The notes: a model not told the origin generated them from the letters alone. A DNA stretch of 44,288 nt from Pseudomonadota bacterium (GCA_005777235.1 SXND01000016.1:1-44288); one strand, 5' to 3'. Positions 7,732 through 16,140 are shown, counted from the first letter of the stretch. Numbers and translations are program-made.

Positions 7732-8762
7732 TGAAAAAGCACCCCCTCGAGGGGGCGCGTGGCGCGCCCGCCGGCGAGGTGCGTGGCGAGTGTGACGATC
7801 TGGGCTGCCAGCCGGTGCGGCTCGTGGCGGATGAGATGCCATCCCGTCTCGGTCCCAGGCCTTGTGGGTCGTGTATAGGAGCGTAAGGTAAGCGGATCGG
7901 GGCGATCCACCAGATCTGCCCGGACAAGGAGCGTCTCGGAGCCGGTGAAATCGTTGCGCACGGGATACGCCCCCTGCGTGGCATAGATGGCCAAGAGTTC
8001 TGGCGGGATCGGACCATTATTGAGCAACACCGCCTCCACGGGACGCCCCAGGTAGGACGTGAGCACCTCCCAGTGCCGGCACGCCGTATAGTCATCCGTC
8101 TGCCCTGGCTGCGTCATGAGATTCCCGACAGACACACAGGGCACCTGGCTGGCGTGCAGTATCTCGCGTACGCCTGGATGGAGGAGCAGCGCTATCAGCC
8201 CTGTGAGGAACGACCCCGGACAGAGGACGACACAATCCGCTGCGGCCAGCGCGGCGCGCACTGCGGGATGCGCCGCCACCGGCGGCTGCAGAAACAGCCG
8301 TGTAATGGGGGTCCGAGGCTGCCGCCGGAGAATCTCCCATTCGCCTATGAGACGACGACCATCGCACAGTTCCGCGCCAATGTCCGTCTCCTCGTCCGCC
8401 ACGGGGAGTACCCGCTGCCGCAATCCTGCGGCCTGGCGCACGGCTTCCACCGCAGTGCAGAAACTGCCATGCTGCTGCGTCAGCGCCGCCAGCATCACAT
8501 TACCAACACTGAATCCAGACATCTCGCCCTCGGTAAAACGATGGCGCAGGAGCTGACCCCAGACCGAGGTGTCATCTAGCAACGCACTCAAGCATTGGCG
8601 TGTATCTCCCACTTGGGGCATGTGCAGCAGGCGACGGAGTTGACCGCTATGTCCACCGTTGTCCGTCACCCCGACAATGGCCGTGACGTCACAGGCATAC
8701 GCCCGGAGTCCGCGTAGCAGAGTGGCCTGGCCGGTCCCATTGCCTAAGGTGACGAGGTGCAT
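7728..8762 (-). CDS. YvcK/CofD-like protein (gluconeogenesis factor family)
   Basis: A 344-residue member of the CofD-like superfamily. The N-terminus MHLVTLGNGTGQATLLRGLR is the Rossmann-like nucleotide-binding loop (G-x-G-T-G). VTAIVGVTDNGGHSGQLRRLL matches the VxADDGGSSGxLR motif of YvcK proteins but reads TDNGGHSG. MPQVGDTRQCLSAL and GNVMLAAL follow, and CPGSFLTGLIALLLHPGV and SVGNLMTQPGQTDDYT are also family motifs. YvcK proteins bind UDP-sugars and influence cell-wall carbon flow. True CofD transferases make F420, so an F420-related role cannot be excluded. The ATG at 8762 follows GAGAGACC. A divergent promoter pair separates it from the DUF4129 operon, and its terminator overlaps its own 3' end. 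Confidence 0.75.
   Translation of the reverse strand: MHLVTLGNGTGQATLLRGLRAYACDVTAIVGVTDNGGHSGQLRRLLHMPQVGDTRQCLSALLDDTSVWGQLLRHRFTEGEMSGFSVGNVMLAALTQQHGSFCTAVEAVRQAAGLRQRVLPVADEETDIGAELCDGRRLIGEWEILRRQPRTPITRLFLQPPVAAHPAVRAALAAADCVVLCPGSFLTGLIALLLHPGVREILHASQVPCVSVGNLMTQPGQTDDYTACRHWEVLTSYLGRPVEAVLLNNGPIPPELLAIYATQGAYPVRNDFTGSETLLVRADLVDRPDPLTLRSYTRPTRPGTETGWHLIRHEPHRLAAQIVTLATHLAGGRATRPLEGVLFH
7734..7758 (-). terminator. intrinsic terminator embedded in the last codons of the yvcK-like gene
   Basis: Read on the minus strand, GCGCCCCCTCGAGGGGGTGC forms an 8-bp hairpin with a TCGA loop and is followed directly by TTTTT. The stem and T-run encode the C-terminal residues PLEGVLF before the TGA at 7728, so termination and coding overlap. 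Confidence 0.55.
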
Positions 8763-8814
8763 GGTCTCTCGACTGGTGAAGATGGCAGATGACGCTGCGT
8801 GTGCGTCACTGTGC

Positions 8815-8843
8815 AGTATACATGCTGACGGGTCGTCCAACAA
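8815..8843 (-). promoter_or_regulatory. promoter of the yvcK-like gene
   Basis: Minus-strand TTGTTG (8843-8838), 17-base spacer, TATACT (8820-8815). It would give about a 45-base leader before the ATG at 8762. Confidence 0.5.
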
Positions 8844-8906
8844 GCACCGAGGTGAGGCAGCGGCATCGCCGTGTGTCGCCGGGCCGGGCGATCCGCCGCG
8901 AGCACC

Positions 8907-8935
8907 TTGCGCCATTGCCGGGCTTCGTGTACAGT
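8907..8935 (+). promoter_or_regulatory. candidate promoter of the DUF4129-MoxR-DUF58 operon
   Basis: TTGCGC (8907-8912), 17-base spacer, TACAGT (8930-8935), about 40 bases before the ATG at 8977. A weaker match than the divergent promoter facing the other way. Confidence 0.35.
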
Positions 8936-8976
8936 GCGCCCGTGACTATGCAACTGCATGAAAGGCCGATAATCGT

Positions 8977-9906
8977 ATGCTCCCATTCCGCCTTCGCCAG
9001 GCCACTCCAGGGTTGCTACTCGGCGCTGCCTTGCTGGGCGTGCTGCTGTATCTGTACGGCCTGGCCACCACCCTCCACTTTGGTGATGCCAACGCGCCAG
9101 GGGTATTGCTCATTCCAACGTTACCGACACCGCTTTACTTTGTCATGGGCGTGGTGATGCTCGCCGGAGTCGGTGTCACGCTCCTCGCCGCCCTCCGCCA
9201 GCGTCGTCGCCGTGCCGAACTGCAGGAACAGCGCCAGGAGACCCCTGTGCGCACGGCCTGGCAGGCGATGGCCAGCACGCTGGGCTCGTTGGCGCTGCTG
9301 CTCATCGGTGTACTGTGGCTTCTGCGCCACAGCGATGAGGTGACATCCCTTTTGGAGCGCTTACGGGCGGAAGTGCATCTAGCGCAGGAACTCCTTGACT
9401 CTGGGACACAGTCGCTGGTGGAGCAAGTCCAGTCATCGACCACCGGGTATGCCATATTCACGGTGGTGATCCTGGTGTACGGGGGCCTGGGACTGCTCGG
9501 GGTGTGGATGCTCTGTGAAAGCTGGGGCAGAGGACGGTTGCCAGCGCTAGCGGATGAGACGTCATCCCCCCACGTACAGCGGGCGATTGCCGCCGGCTTA
9601 CAAGCACTGCGCACGCATACGGACCCACGCCAGGCCATCATCGCCTGCTACGCGCGTCTGGAACACCTGCTTACGGACTACGGTGTCCCCGCCCATGCGC
9701 ATCTCACCCCACAAGAATATATGGGCGAGGCCCTGCGCACCCTGGAGCTGCCGACGGAGGCGTTCGCGGGTCTGGTGGCGTTGTTCGAGCTGGCACGCTA
9801 TAGCCTGCATCCCCTTGACGAGACCGCGCGGGCCACCGCCCTGGCGCATTTGGAACACGTGCAGGCGCATCTGCAGCAGGATCACACCCATGCGACAGCC
9901 GTCTGA
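8977..9906 (+). CDS. DUF4129-domain membrane protein
   Basis: A 309-residue inner-membrane protein. Three hydrophobic segments are visible, near residues 10-30, 48-70 and 155-180, plus one at about 95-115. The C-terminal ~90 residues (AIIACYARLEHLLTDYGVPA through LTPQEYMGEAL and LFELARYSLHPLDETARATA) match the DUF4129 helical domain, with the F/YxxARYS-like motif near the end. DUF4129 proteins are standard partners of MoxR ATPases and DUF58 proteins, both of which follow in order. It overlaps the next gene by 17 bases, indicating coupled translation. Confidence 0.75.
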   Translation: MLPFRLRQATPGLLLGAALLGVLLYLYGLATTLHFGDANAPGVLLIPTLPTPLYFVMGVVMLAGVGVTLLAALRQRRRRAELQEQRQETPVRTAWQAMASTLGSLALLLIGVLWLLRHSDEVTSLLERLRAEVHLAQELLDSGTQSLVEQVQSSTTGYAIFTVVILVYGGLGLLGVWMLCESWGRGRLPALADETSSPHVQRAIAAGLQALRTHTDPRQAIIACYARLEHLLTDYGVPAHAHLTPQEYMGEALRTLELPTEAFAGLVALFELARYSLHPLDETARATALAHLEHVQAHLQQDHTHATAV

Positions 9907-10447
9907 GGCCCCGACCACTGCCAGCCGCCTGTGGCACGATACGGGGACGTTCTGTGTCCTCGCCTTCGTGGGCGTGCCGCTGTACCTGGTGCTGAATCAG
10001 TACTGGCAGACGTTCGTGCTCCTGGTGCTGTGTTATGGGCTGTTCTGCCTGTTTTGTGTCCGTCTGGGGGCCTACACCCGCCGCGTCCTCCGACGCCTGC
10101 CAGCCGAAATCCCACCCTGGCATGCCGGGTGGGTAAGCGCCCCGTTGCCGCTGGGGGTCGAACGGCACTGGAGCACCGCGGAGGCCATGCAGAGCGTCCG
10201 GCGCGATCCGCACTATGTGCAGGAAGTGTTAAAACCACGTCTGCGTCATGTGTTGGCCTACCGTGTCACCGGGCGGATTGAGGCGTCCTTTGCTGAACTT
10301 GATCTCGGACAGCTGGCGCAGCTCGATCCGGTCCTCCTAGCGTTGTTGCAGCGTCAGGAGCCCACGCACTGGTGGGCGCGCTCTCGCCAGCGCCAACAGC
10401 GTGTCGATCTGGCACTTGAGATGTGTCAACGCCTAGAGGGGGTGTGA
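9890..10447 (+). CDS. small membrane protein of the MoxR operon
   Basis: A 185-residue protein from the ATG at 9890. Two adjacent membrane segments lie near residues 20-65 (FCVLAFVGVPLYLVL and FVLLVLCYGLFCLFCV), followed by a soluble ~110-residue tail rich in Arg and Leu that ends ALEMCQRLEGV. No known domain recognised. It overlaps the DUF4129 gene upstream by 17 bases and the MoxR gene downstream by one base (TGATG), so it is a firm member of this operon. It may be a membrane anchor for the MoxR/DUF58 complex; that is inference from position. Confidence 0.6.
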   Translation: MRQPSEAPTTASRLWHDTGTFCVLAFVGVPLYLVLNQYWQTFVLLVLCYGLFCLFCVRLGAYTRRVLRRLPAEIPPWHAGWVSAPLPLGVERHWSTAEAMQSVRRDPHYVQEVLKPRLRHVLAYRVTGRIEASFAELDLGQLAQLDPVLLALLQRQEPTHWWARSRQRQQRVDLALEMCQRLEGV

Positions 10448-11400
10448 TGCAGATTCCAGAAGCTGCCCGCATGTCGCGTACCGTGCTCGATGCCCAGCAA
10501 CAGGTGATTATCGGCAAGGAGCAGGTCTTACAACACCTGTTGCTGGGGCTCTACAGCGGTGGCAATATCTTGATTGAAGATTTGCCTGGCCTGGCAAAAA
10601 CCTTGACGGCGCGTCTCATCGCCCAAGTGACGGGTTTAGATTTTAAGCGCATTCAGTTCACCCCGGATCTGCTGCCAGGCGATATCACCGGCGGGTTGAT
10701 TTACAATCAGAAGCGTGGCGAGTTTGAATTCCGCCCTGGCCCGCTGTTTACCAATCTCGTGTTGGCAGATGAAGTGAATCGGGCGCCCCCAAAAACGCAG
10801 GCGGCCTTGCTGGAAGTCATGCAAGAGCGTCAGGTGACGGTCGAGGGTACCGCCTATCCAGTGGCGCGGCCTTTTGCCGTCCTGGCGACGCAGAACCCGA
10901 TTGAACTTGAAGGAACGTATCCCTTACCGGAAGCGCAGCTGGATCGTTTCATCATGCGGGTGCGGGTGGGCTATCCCAGCCTGGAGGAAGAGCGGCAGAT
11001 TCTCCACCGGCGTGGCATCCGACAGCAGGAGCGGGTGGACCTTGAGGCGGTGTTAACTGCTGAGACATTGCTGGCCATCCAGGCCACGGTGGAGCAGGTC
11101 CATGCCAGCGAAGCGGTGGAGGCGTATATCGTCAGTCTCACGGCGGCCACACGGCAGCATGCGCATGTGCAAATCGGCGCCTCGCCGCGTGGATCGTTGG
11201 CGCTGTATCAGTTGGCTCGCGCGCACGCGATGCTACAAGAACGGGATTTTGTGTTGCCCGATGACGTAAAAATCATGGCGCCAGCGGCCCTGGCGCATCG
11301 CATTCTGCTCAAACCTGAATTGTGGGTGCGTGGCATCCAGGCCGAGCAGGTGGTGCGCGACATCCTGGAACGTACGCCCATCCCGAAGGTGGAGGCGTGA
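10447..11400 (+). CDS. MoxR-family AAA+ ATPase
   Basis: A 317-residue ATPase starting at MQIPEAARMSRTVLD. The MoxR P-loop ILIEDLPGLAKTLTARL replaces the usual GxxGxGKT form. Then FKRIQFTPDLLPGDITG, Walker B LVLADEVNRAPPKTQAALLE, sensor-1 VLATQNPIELEGTYPLPEAQLDRF and the sensor-2 GASPRGSLALYQLARAHA are all present. MoxR proteins act as chaperone-like factors that help mature or insert cofactors in partner proteins, commonly through a von Willebrand A protein such as the DUF58 product encoded next. The start overlaps the upstream stop by one base; its stop overlaps the downstream GTG as GTGA. Confidence 0.92.
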   Translation: MQIPEAARMSRTVLDAQQQVIIGKEQVLQHLLLGLYSGGNILIEDLPGLAKTLTARLIAQVTGLDFKRIQFTPDLLPGDITGGLIYNQKRGEFEFRPGPLFTNLVLADEVNRAPPKTQAALLEVMQERQVTVEGTAYPVARPFAVLATQNPIELEGTYPLPEAQLDRFIMRVRVGYPSLEEERQILHRRGIRQQERVDLEAVLTAETLLAIQATVEQVHASEAVEAYIVSLTAATRQHAHVQIGASPRGSLALYQLARAHAMLQERDFVLPDDVKIMAPAALAHRILLKPELWVRGIQAEQVVRDILERTPIPKVEA

Positions 11401-12686
11401 CAGTCCAGCGGCGCAATGCTGCGCTCACGTATCAATATATTATCCTGCTCCTCATTGGTGTCCTCCTCAGTACGGTGAGCCGACGCCTGGAACCCCTGTG
11501 CGTCGTCTTACCCCTCGTAGTGGCGCTGCTGTATAGTCGCCTGACTCTGGCAGCGCCAGTCTTCACCCTCACCTGTCAGGTGACGCCACCACGGGCCTTT
11601 GAGGGTGATCCAATTACGGTGACGATCACGATGAGCGCCACGACGGTCGTTCCACCGCTGGAAATCTGGCACCTCATACCACCCGAAGCGACCTGCGTGA
11701 GCGGCAGTCCACGCGTCCTCTGTACCCTGCAGGCTGGCGCCACGTACACCACACACCACGCGGTCACGTTTGCCCGGCGTGGGATCTATACACTCGGACG
11801 GCTCTATGGTCGCGTGCATCTGCCCACAGACTTGCAACCGTTGTTACTCCAAGCCCATCACGACTTCGTCTGCCGCGTGTACCCTCGTGTGACACCACTG
11901 CCGCAGCATCTGCCACCGCTGCACACGCACGTGTCGTTTGGGCATTACGTGTCGCGCCATGTCGGCGAGGGCCTCGAATTCGCCGGCGTGCGCCAGTACA
12001 ACAGCGGGGATCGTCTCCGGCGGGTGCATTGGCGCACCTCGCTGGTGCGTCAGCAACTCTACGTCAATGATTACTACTGTGAGCGCAATGCCGATGTGGT
12101 ACTCCTGCTGGACACCCTGGCCTCCGTGGGCACAGCGCACCTCAACACGCTGGACGTCGCGGTGCGTGCGGCAGCGTCCCTGGCGGCGCACTATCTGTAT
12201 CACAAGGATCGGGTGGGCTTGATTAATTACGGGGGTATTTGTACCTGGGTAACGCCAGCCGTCGGGCAGCTGCAACTGTCCCGTCTGCTGGATGCGCTGT
12301 TAGAGAGCCGCACGCATTTCAGCTATCTAAGCAAGGACGTTGGCCTCATTCCGCCGCGGGTATTGCCACCCGGGGCACTGCTGATTGTGCTCACACCGCT
12401 GCTCGACCCACGGCTGCTCACAGCCTTGCACGATCTCCTGGCCCGCGCTTTTCAAGTGGTCTTGGTGGTGCTGTCACCGTTGTATGTGCTGCCTACAGTG
12501 TGCCAGCCGCATCAAGCTGAGGCCACGGCCGTGCTCTGGCGCCTAGAAATGGAGCGGCATCTTGCTCCCTTCCGGCACTTAGGTGTACCCGTCATTCTGC
12601 AGGAGTCCGAGGATCCGCTCCAGGGTCTGTATGCACTGCTGACGCGTCGTCAACGTCTGCCGCTGGCGCCGCAGCGTGGTGGCTGA
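11397..12686 (+). CDS. DUF58-domain protein (von Willebrand A-like, MoxR partner)
   Basis: A 429-residue protein from the GTG at 11397, preceded by GGTGGAGGC. Two N-terminal membrane helices (residues ~10-50: YIILLLIGVLLSTV, LCVVLPLVVALLYSRL) precede a beta-rich region. The DUF58 signature is GVRQYNSGDRLRRVHWRTSL (GDDxRxIDWxxxAR in the family), followed by LYVNDYYCERNADVVLLLD. The vWA MIDAS is only partly recognisable (LLLDTLASVG). Translation is coupled to moxR by the GTGA overlap. Likely receives MoxR action at the inner membrane; substrate unknown. Confidence 0.85.
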   Translation: MTVQRRNAALTYQYIILLLIGVLLSTVSRRLEPLCVVLPLVVALLYSRLTLAAPVFTLTCQVTPPRAFEGDPITVTITMSATTVVPPLEIWHLIPPEATCVSGSPRVLCTLQAGATYTTHHAVTFARRGIYTLGRLYGRVHLPTDLQPLLLQAHHDFVCRVYPRVTPLPQHLPPLHTHVSFGHYVSRHVGEGLEFAGVRQYNSGDRLRRVHWRTSLVRQQLYVNDYYCERNADVVLLLDTLASVGTAHLNTLDVAVRAAASLAAHYLYHKDRVGLINYGGICTWVTPAVGQLQLSRLLDALLESRTHFSYLSKDVGLIPPRVLPPGALLIVLTPLLDPRLLTALHDLLARAFQVVLVVLSPLYVLPTVCQPHQAEATAVLWRLEMERHLAPFRHLGVPVILQESEDPLQGLYALLTRRQRLPLAPQRGG

Positions 12687-12698
12687 GGGGAAGAACCG

Positions 12699-13268
12699 AT
12701 GTCGATCAGACAGAGCGTCATCGCTGCCTGGGTAGGCGTGACGACCGTGCTATGGACCTGTCAACCGCTGGTGTTTTCCCAGGCACGCGGGGTGATTGCC
12801 CTCGCTATGCTCACGGGGTTCCTGGCCACGCTTGGCGGCATCTTGAGTGTGCTGCCCCTGGTGGTGTGGAGCGGTGGCGTCGGGTTGCTCAACTTAACCT
12901 TAGCTTTACTCCTCACCTCGGCCCCGCCGCATTTGTGGGCTGGACTAAGCGCCGGTTGCCTCCTCCTGGCGTTACTCGATGGCAACCAGTGTCTGGCCTA
13001 TGTGCGGCGTTGCGAGGTCGGGTCAGGCGTGCTCCCGGCGCTGGGAGGAACCATCGTGCGCCTGTGTGGCGTGTCGCTGCTGGCCGGGCTCGGGGTGGGG
13101 TACCTCGTGACGGCCCTGGCCTCTTTCCGCATCGACACCACCGCTGCGGGGTATATCACGCTCCTCGGGGCCGGGCTGTTCGTCGGATGCTTTGTGGCGT
13201 TCGTGTTGGTCACGGGACGGTGGGCTGCGTGGCAAAATCTGGATGATGCGGCAGAAACAGACGATTGA
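12699..13268 (+). CDS. multi-spanning membrane protein, last gene of the MoxR operon
   Basis: A 189-residue, strongly hydrophobic protein with about five predicted membrane segments (around residues 6-28, 33-57, 60-95, 115-135, 148-172) and an acidic tail (NLDDAAETDD). It starts 13 bases after the DUF58 stop, with GAGGGGAAG before the ATG. No family recognised. Its 3' end overlaps the convergent hydrolase gene by 59 bases on opposite strands. Confidence 0.6.
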   Translation: MSIRQSVIAAWVGVTTVLWTCQPLVFSQARGVIALAMLTGFLATLGGILSVLPLVVWSGGVGLLNLTLALLLTSAPPHLWAGLSAGCLLLALLDGNQCLAYVRRCEVGSGVLPALGGTIVRLCGVSLLAGLGVGYLVTALASFRIDTTAAGYITLLGAGLFVGCFVAFVLVTGRWAAWQNLDDAAETDD

Positions 13269-14577
13269 GAAACTCGATGCCTTGAACCTGGCCATCCTGG
13301 TTGAAATGCATCTTGAGATCGAACCAACTACGCCCACGTCCATCGCTGAAGCGTAAATCACGGTAACTAACGCGGGTCTCTGTGCCTTGGGTCTCTGACT
13401 CAATCACCGGGAAGCGCGCGAAATCCAGAAACACTTGCACCAGGCGGTATTGCCTACTGGCCTGGACGAGGTGACTCTCTGGTCCCTTGGGCACGTGTTG
13501 TGGCGGGGTGACCGAGGAGTAGAGCGTCACCATACTACTGAGATACTCCGTCGCCGTTTCCGCAATCACGCGCCAACGAAACGCGCCGCCGCCCGGAACC
13601 GCCAAGGCGGTCAGGCGCTGCACTGCGGCCATTTGTGGTCCGAGCGCTTGCGCCATGTGCTGTCGGGCCAGGGCCTGATTGACAAAACACAGCCCCACGT
13701 AGGCTGCGAGTGTGGCGACGGCCCAGCGTCCCGCCACGACCGTGTGGGCGACGTGCCAGCGTCGTCCCAGCCATGCCAGGAGACTGAGAAGCGCTGCCCC
13801 ACCGACAATGTACAGGCTGGCTTCTTGGCGTGCGAAGAGCACGAGAGATGGCGGGACAACACGCGGGGCGCTCAGCCACATACCGAGGCCCAGCAGCAGC
13901 CACGCCAGTCCTACGGCACCGGGGAGCGGCGGCCAGAGGGGACGCAGGTACTGCAGCAGCCACAGTCCTGTCCGTAGCAGCACGGCGCTGAGCAGCAGCC
14001 ACCACCCGATCTGGATCTGACGGTGCAGATCCGCGACGGTCTGCGCGAGGTGCGGGGCCGCCCACCACAGCCCTACCCCACACAGCAGCCAGGTCAGCCC
14101 GACCAGGAGGTAGCGCCGCTGCCACTGCTGGCGCAGCATGCGGACCACCAGCAGACCAAGCAGCATGATCGCCGTGTAGCAGTAATCGACAATAAACACC
14201 GCATCGGCCGAATAATGACCGGCATCAAACGGCAGGAAGAGCTGCGTGCCATACGAGGTGAGGTAATCCATCCCTATGTGCAGCAGCACCCCGAGATACA
14301 CCAGCCCGGCGAGATGCCAGTAGGAGGGCGTGCGCCAGCGCCACCGCAGGAGCCCGGCGGCGAGGAGTGCCAGGACGCTGCCGCCGAGAAACGCATGCGT
14401 GATCCCGCGGTGGTGGATAAAAGCGGTCACCGGCCCGGCAAACTGGTACAACGCGTCCAGATCGGGAATCTCGGCGCCGACCACCAGGGCAAGCGTCGCG
14501 GCCGCTCCATAGCGCTGCTGAAACCCGACCTGGGCCAGCAGCGCCGCGGCGAGGCCATGGGTGATATTGTCGGCCAC
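13210..14577 (-). CDS. membrane metal-dependent hydrolase (YdjM/DUF457 family) with a long C-terminal part
   Basis: A 455-residue protein from a GTG at 14577 with GAGGACAAACCA upstream. The N-terminal half has the family pattern: NITHGLAAALLAQ, GAEIPDLDALYQF (metal-binding Asp), FIHHRGITHAFLGG (HHRGxTHS/A motif), and GVLLHIGMDYLTSYGTQLF (H-xxxD). Around ten membrane segments cover residues 1-300. The remaining ~150 residues form a soluble domain (AVPGGGAFRWRVIAET to FATQPTVP) seen in some members. These proteins are thought to be membrane-bound phospholipase- or nuclease-like hydrolases, but no substrate is established. The gene stands alone, convergent to the MoxR operon with a 59-base tail overlap. 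Confidence 0.82.
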   Translation of the reverse strand: MADNITHGLAAALLAQVGFQQRYGAAATLALVVGAEIPDLDALYQFAGPVTAFIHHRGITHAFLGGSVLALLAAGLLRWRWRTPSYWHLAGLVYLGVLLHIGMDYLTSYGTQLFLPFDAGHYSADAVFIVDYCYTAIMLLGLLVVRMLRQQWQRRYLLVGLTWLLCGVGLWWAAPHLAQTVADLHRQIQIGWWLLLSAVLLRTGLWLLQYLRPLWPPLPGAVGLAWLLLGLGMWLSAPRVVPPSLVLFARQEASLYIVGGAALLSLLAWLGRRWHVAHTVVAGRWAVATLAAYVGLCFVNQALARQHMAQALGPQMAAVQRLTALAVPGGGAFRWRVIAETATEYLSSMVTLYSSVTPPQHVPKGPESHLVQASRQYRLVQVFLDFARFPVIESETQGTETRVSYRDLRFSDGRGRSWFDLKMHFNQDGQVQGIEFLNRLFLPHHPDFATQPTVP

Positions 14578-14857
14578 TGGTTTGTCCTCGCAAGATATTC
14601 TGGAGACACGTAGGGTATTATCCCTGCAACAGGGCATGCCTGTCAAAAGGTTGCAGCCTGGCTGGCCGGGGTGTCAACCTCTTCGCAAATGGCCCAAAGG
14701 GCCCACAGATTTTTCTGCGCTGTTCATGGTGGGCTCACTCATTTTTCCGCGAGGTTCAGCGTGGTAAATACGATCATTTCTGCTATACTGCCTGCCATAC
14801 GACTGCACGTCAACGCCTCACAGGGGAAGAGCCTCATGTGCGGGGTGCAGGACGGCT
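14578..14857. other. intergenic region between the hydrolase and thi leader
   Basis: About 280 bases without a convincing gene. It must hold the leftward promoter of the hydrolase and contains a rightward extended -10 box at 14781-14789. Beyond it lie the transposon relic and the thi leader hairpins. Confidence 0.5.
14781..14789 (+). promoter_or_regulatory. extended -10 promoter element, candidate start of the thiSGE transcript
   Basis: TGCTATACT is an extended -10 (TGn plus TATACT); no good -35 is visible 17 bases upstream. If used, the transcript has a leader of about 340 bases before thiS that includes a transposon-like hairpin and an intrinsic terminator. Confidence 0.35.
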
Positions 14858-15030
14858 CTTTACCACGTAAAGTCGGTGGTTCTGCGAGGCCGTCTCCCAG
14901 GGAAAACTTTGCACGTTGCAGTAGAGCACTGGCTTAGCATACGTTTGACTGCGGTGCAACATGGGCCTGGGGTAACATGCCATGGGTGCCCATCCCTCGA
15001 AGCTCCGGCCTTTAGGCCGGGGAGTTGTGA
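14858..15030 (+). mobile_element. relic of an IS200/IS605-type element end
   Basis: The right boundary is a strong hairpin at 15003-15024, CTCCGGCC-TTTA-GGCCGGGG, followed by AGTTGTGAC. Hairpins with a CCTTTAGG apex followed by GGGGAG are typical of right ends of IS200/IS605-family (TnpB-carrying) elements and of the 3' end of their guide RNAs. The preceding GGGTGCCCATCCCTCGAAG also recalls that scaffold. A second small hairpin, CTTTAC-CAC-GTAAAG, lies at 14858-14872 and might mark a left end. No transposase or TnpB frame remains. The extent is a guess; the right hairpin is the solid part. Confidence 0.4.
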
Positions 15031-15060
15031 CGTTTGCCACGTATTGACCTTAGGCTGATG

Positions 15061-15119
15061 CCGGACAGTCGGCTGTTCGGAAGAGAGATAGCCGCATGCC
15101 ACGCGCTGCGGTTTTTTTT
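15061..15119 (+). terminator. hairpin plus intrinsic terminator in the thiS leader (possible attenuator)
   Basis: Two stems follow each other. CCGGACAG-TCGG-CTGTTCGG (15061-15080) is an 8-bp hairpin with a TCGG tetraloop. AGCCGCA (15090-15096) pairs with TGCGGTT (15107-15113), and the T-run at 15112-15119 has eight Ts. The terminator ends only 17 bases before the thiS ATG, so it either ends an upstream transcript or attenuates thiSGE. No TPP-riboswitch core is recognisable before it. Confidence 0.55.
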
Positions 15120-15135
15120 CGCGAGTAGGCGCCCT

Positions 15136-15345
15136 ATGATGATTGATGTGCTCATTAATGGCGAGCAACGGTCGATTCCGGCGCAGAGTACCGTGCAGAG
15201 TCTGCTCGCAGACCTCGGCATTGCGCAGCGTCAGGGGACGGCCGTGGCGGTGAATATGGAGGTGGTGCCACGTGCCGCGCACCTCGCAACGGTGTTACAG
15301 ACCGGTGACCGCGTGGAAATTGTCCAGGCCGTTGGTGGCGGTTAA
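15136..15345 (+). CDS. thiS: sulfur carrier protein ThiS
   Basis: A 69-residue ubiquitin-like protein that carries sulfur as a C-terminal thiocarboxylate for thiazole formation in thiamine synthesis. It begins MMIDVLINGEQRSIPAQSTV, contains VAVNMEVVPRAAHLATVLQ (matches the family VAVNxEIVPRSxW) and GDRVEIVQAVGGG, ending in the required Gly-Gly. Length is typical (65-70). Either ATG of the ATGATG pair can be the start. thiG follows 12 bases downstream, and thiE after that. No thiF adenylyltransferase is in the window. Confidence 0.93.
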   Translation: MMIDVLINGEQRSIPAQSTVQSLLADLGIAQRQGTAVAVNMEVVPRAAHLATVLQTGDRVEIVQAVGGG

Positions 15346-15357
15346 GGAGATGGTTGC

Positions 15358-16140
15358 ATGCAGAAGAACTATGCAGACCCACTGGTGATCGGCGGCAAAG
15401 AATTCCAGTCCCGGCTGATCGTGGGCACGGGCAAATACCCCACGCTCGAACTCATGCAGCAGTGCCATGAAGCCTCCGGGGCGGACATGGTGACGGTGGC
15501 CGTTCGGCGGATGGCCTTGCCAGGCACCGATAAAACCTTGATGGACTATATTGATCGTGACCGTTTTACGATTCTCCCGAACACTGCCGGATGTTATGAC
15601 GCCGATTCGGCGGTCTTGACCGCGCGCTTGGCGCGTGAGGCGGGCTTGTCAGATTTTATCAAGCTCGAAGTCATCGGCGACGAAAAGACGCTGTTTCCGG
15701 ATGTCGAGGAACTACTCAAGGCCACGCGTATCCTGGCCAAAGAAGGGTTCATTGTCATGCCGTATACCATTGACGACCCCATTACAGCCAGAAAGCTCGA
15801 AGATGCCGGGGCGGCAGTGGTCATGCCTCTCGGGGCGCCGATTGGTTCCGGGTTGGGTATTTGCAATCCCTACAATATCCGCCTGATCATGGAAACCGTC
15901 CGCGTGCCGGTCATTGTCGACGCCGGGGTCGGCACGGCCTCCGACGCGGCGATTGCCATGGAGCTCGGTGTCGATGGCGTGCTGATGAATACCGGCATTG
16001 CTGGGGCCAGAGACCCCCTGGCCATGGCCCGCGCCATGCGGCTCGCCGTGGAAGCGGGACGGCTGGCCTATAAAGCCGGGCGTATTCCGCGCAAACTCTA
16101 CGCCACCGCCAGCAGTCCTCTTGAGGGCATGATCGGCTAA
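15358..16140 (+). CDS. thiG: thiazole synthase ThiG
   Basis: A 260-residue TIM-barrel enzyme that joins 1-deoxy-xylulose phosphate, the ThiS thiocarboxylate and a glycine imine to make the thiazole phosphate. Motifs: [45 protein letters not shown], the Schiff-base Lys in [32 protein letters not shown] (phosphate loop), [18 protein letters not shown] and [18 protein letters not shown]. The ATG is preceded by AAGGAGATGGTTGC, a strong ribosome site. Gene order thiS-thiG-thiE is standard. Confidence 0.96.
   Translation: MQKNYADPLVIGGKEFQSRLIVGTGKYPTLELMQQCHEASGADMVTVAVRRMALPGTDKTLMDYIDRDRFTILPNTAGCYDADSAVLTARLAREAGLSDFIKLEVIGDEKTLFPDVEELLKATRILAKEGFIVMPYTIDDPITARKLEDAGAAVVMPLGAPIGSGLGICNPYNIRLIMETVRVPVIVDAGVGTASDAAIAMELGVDGVLMNTGIAGARDPLAMARAMRLAVEAGRLAYKAGRIPRKLYATASSPLEGMIG

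Noticed and set aside
14842-15000. TPP riboswitch upstream of thiS
   Set aside because: GGGGTGC at about 14842 and a CTGGGGTAA...ATGCCA stretch near 14967 look faintly similar, but the CTGAGA element and P4/P5 core are absent, and the segment is better explained as an IS200/IS605-type end.
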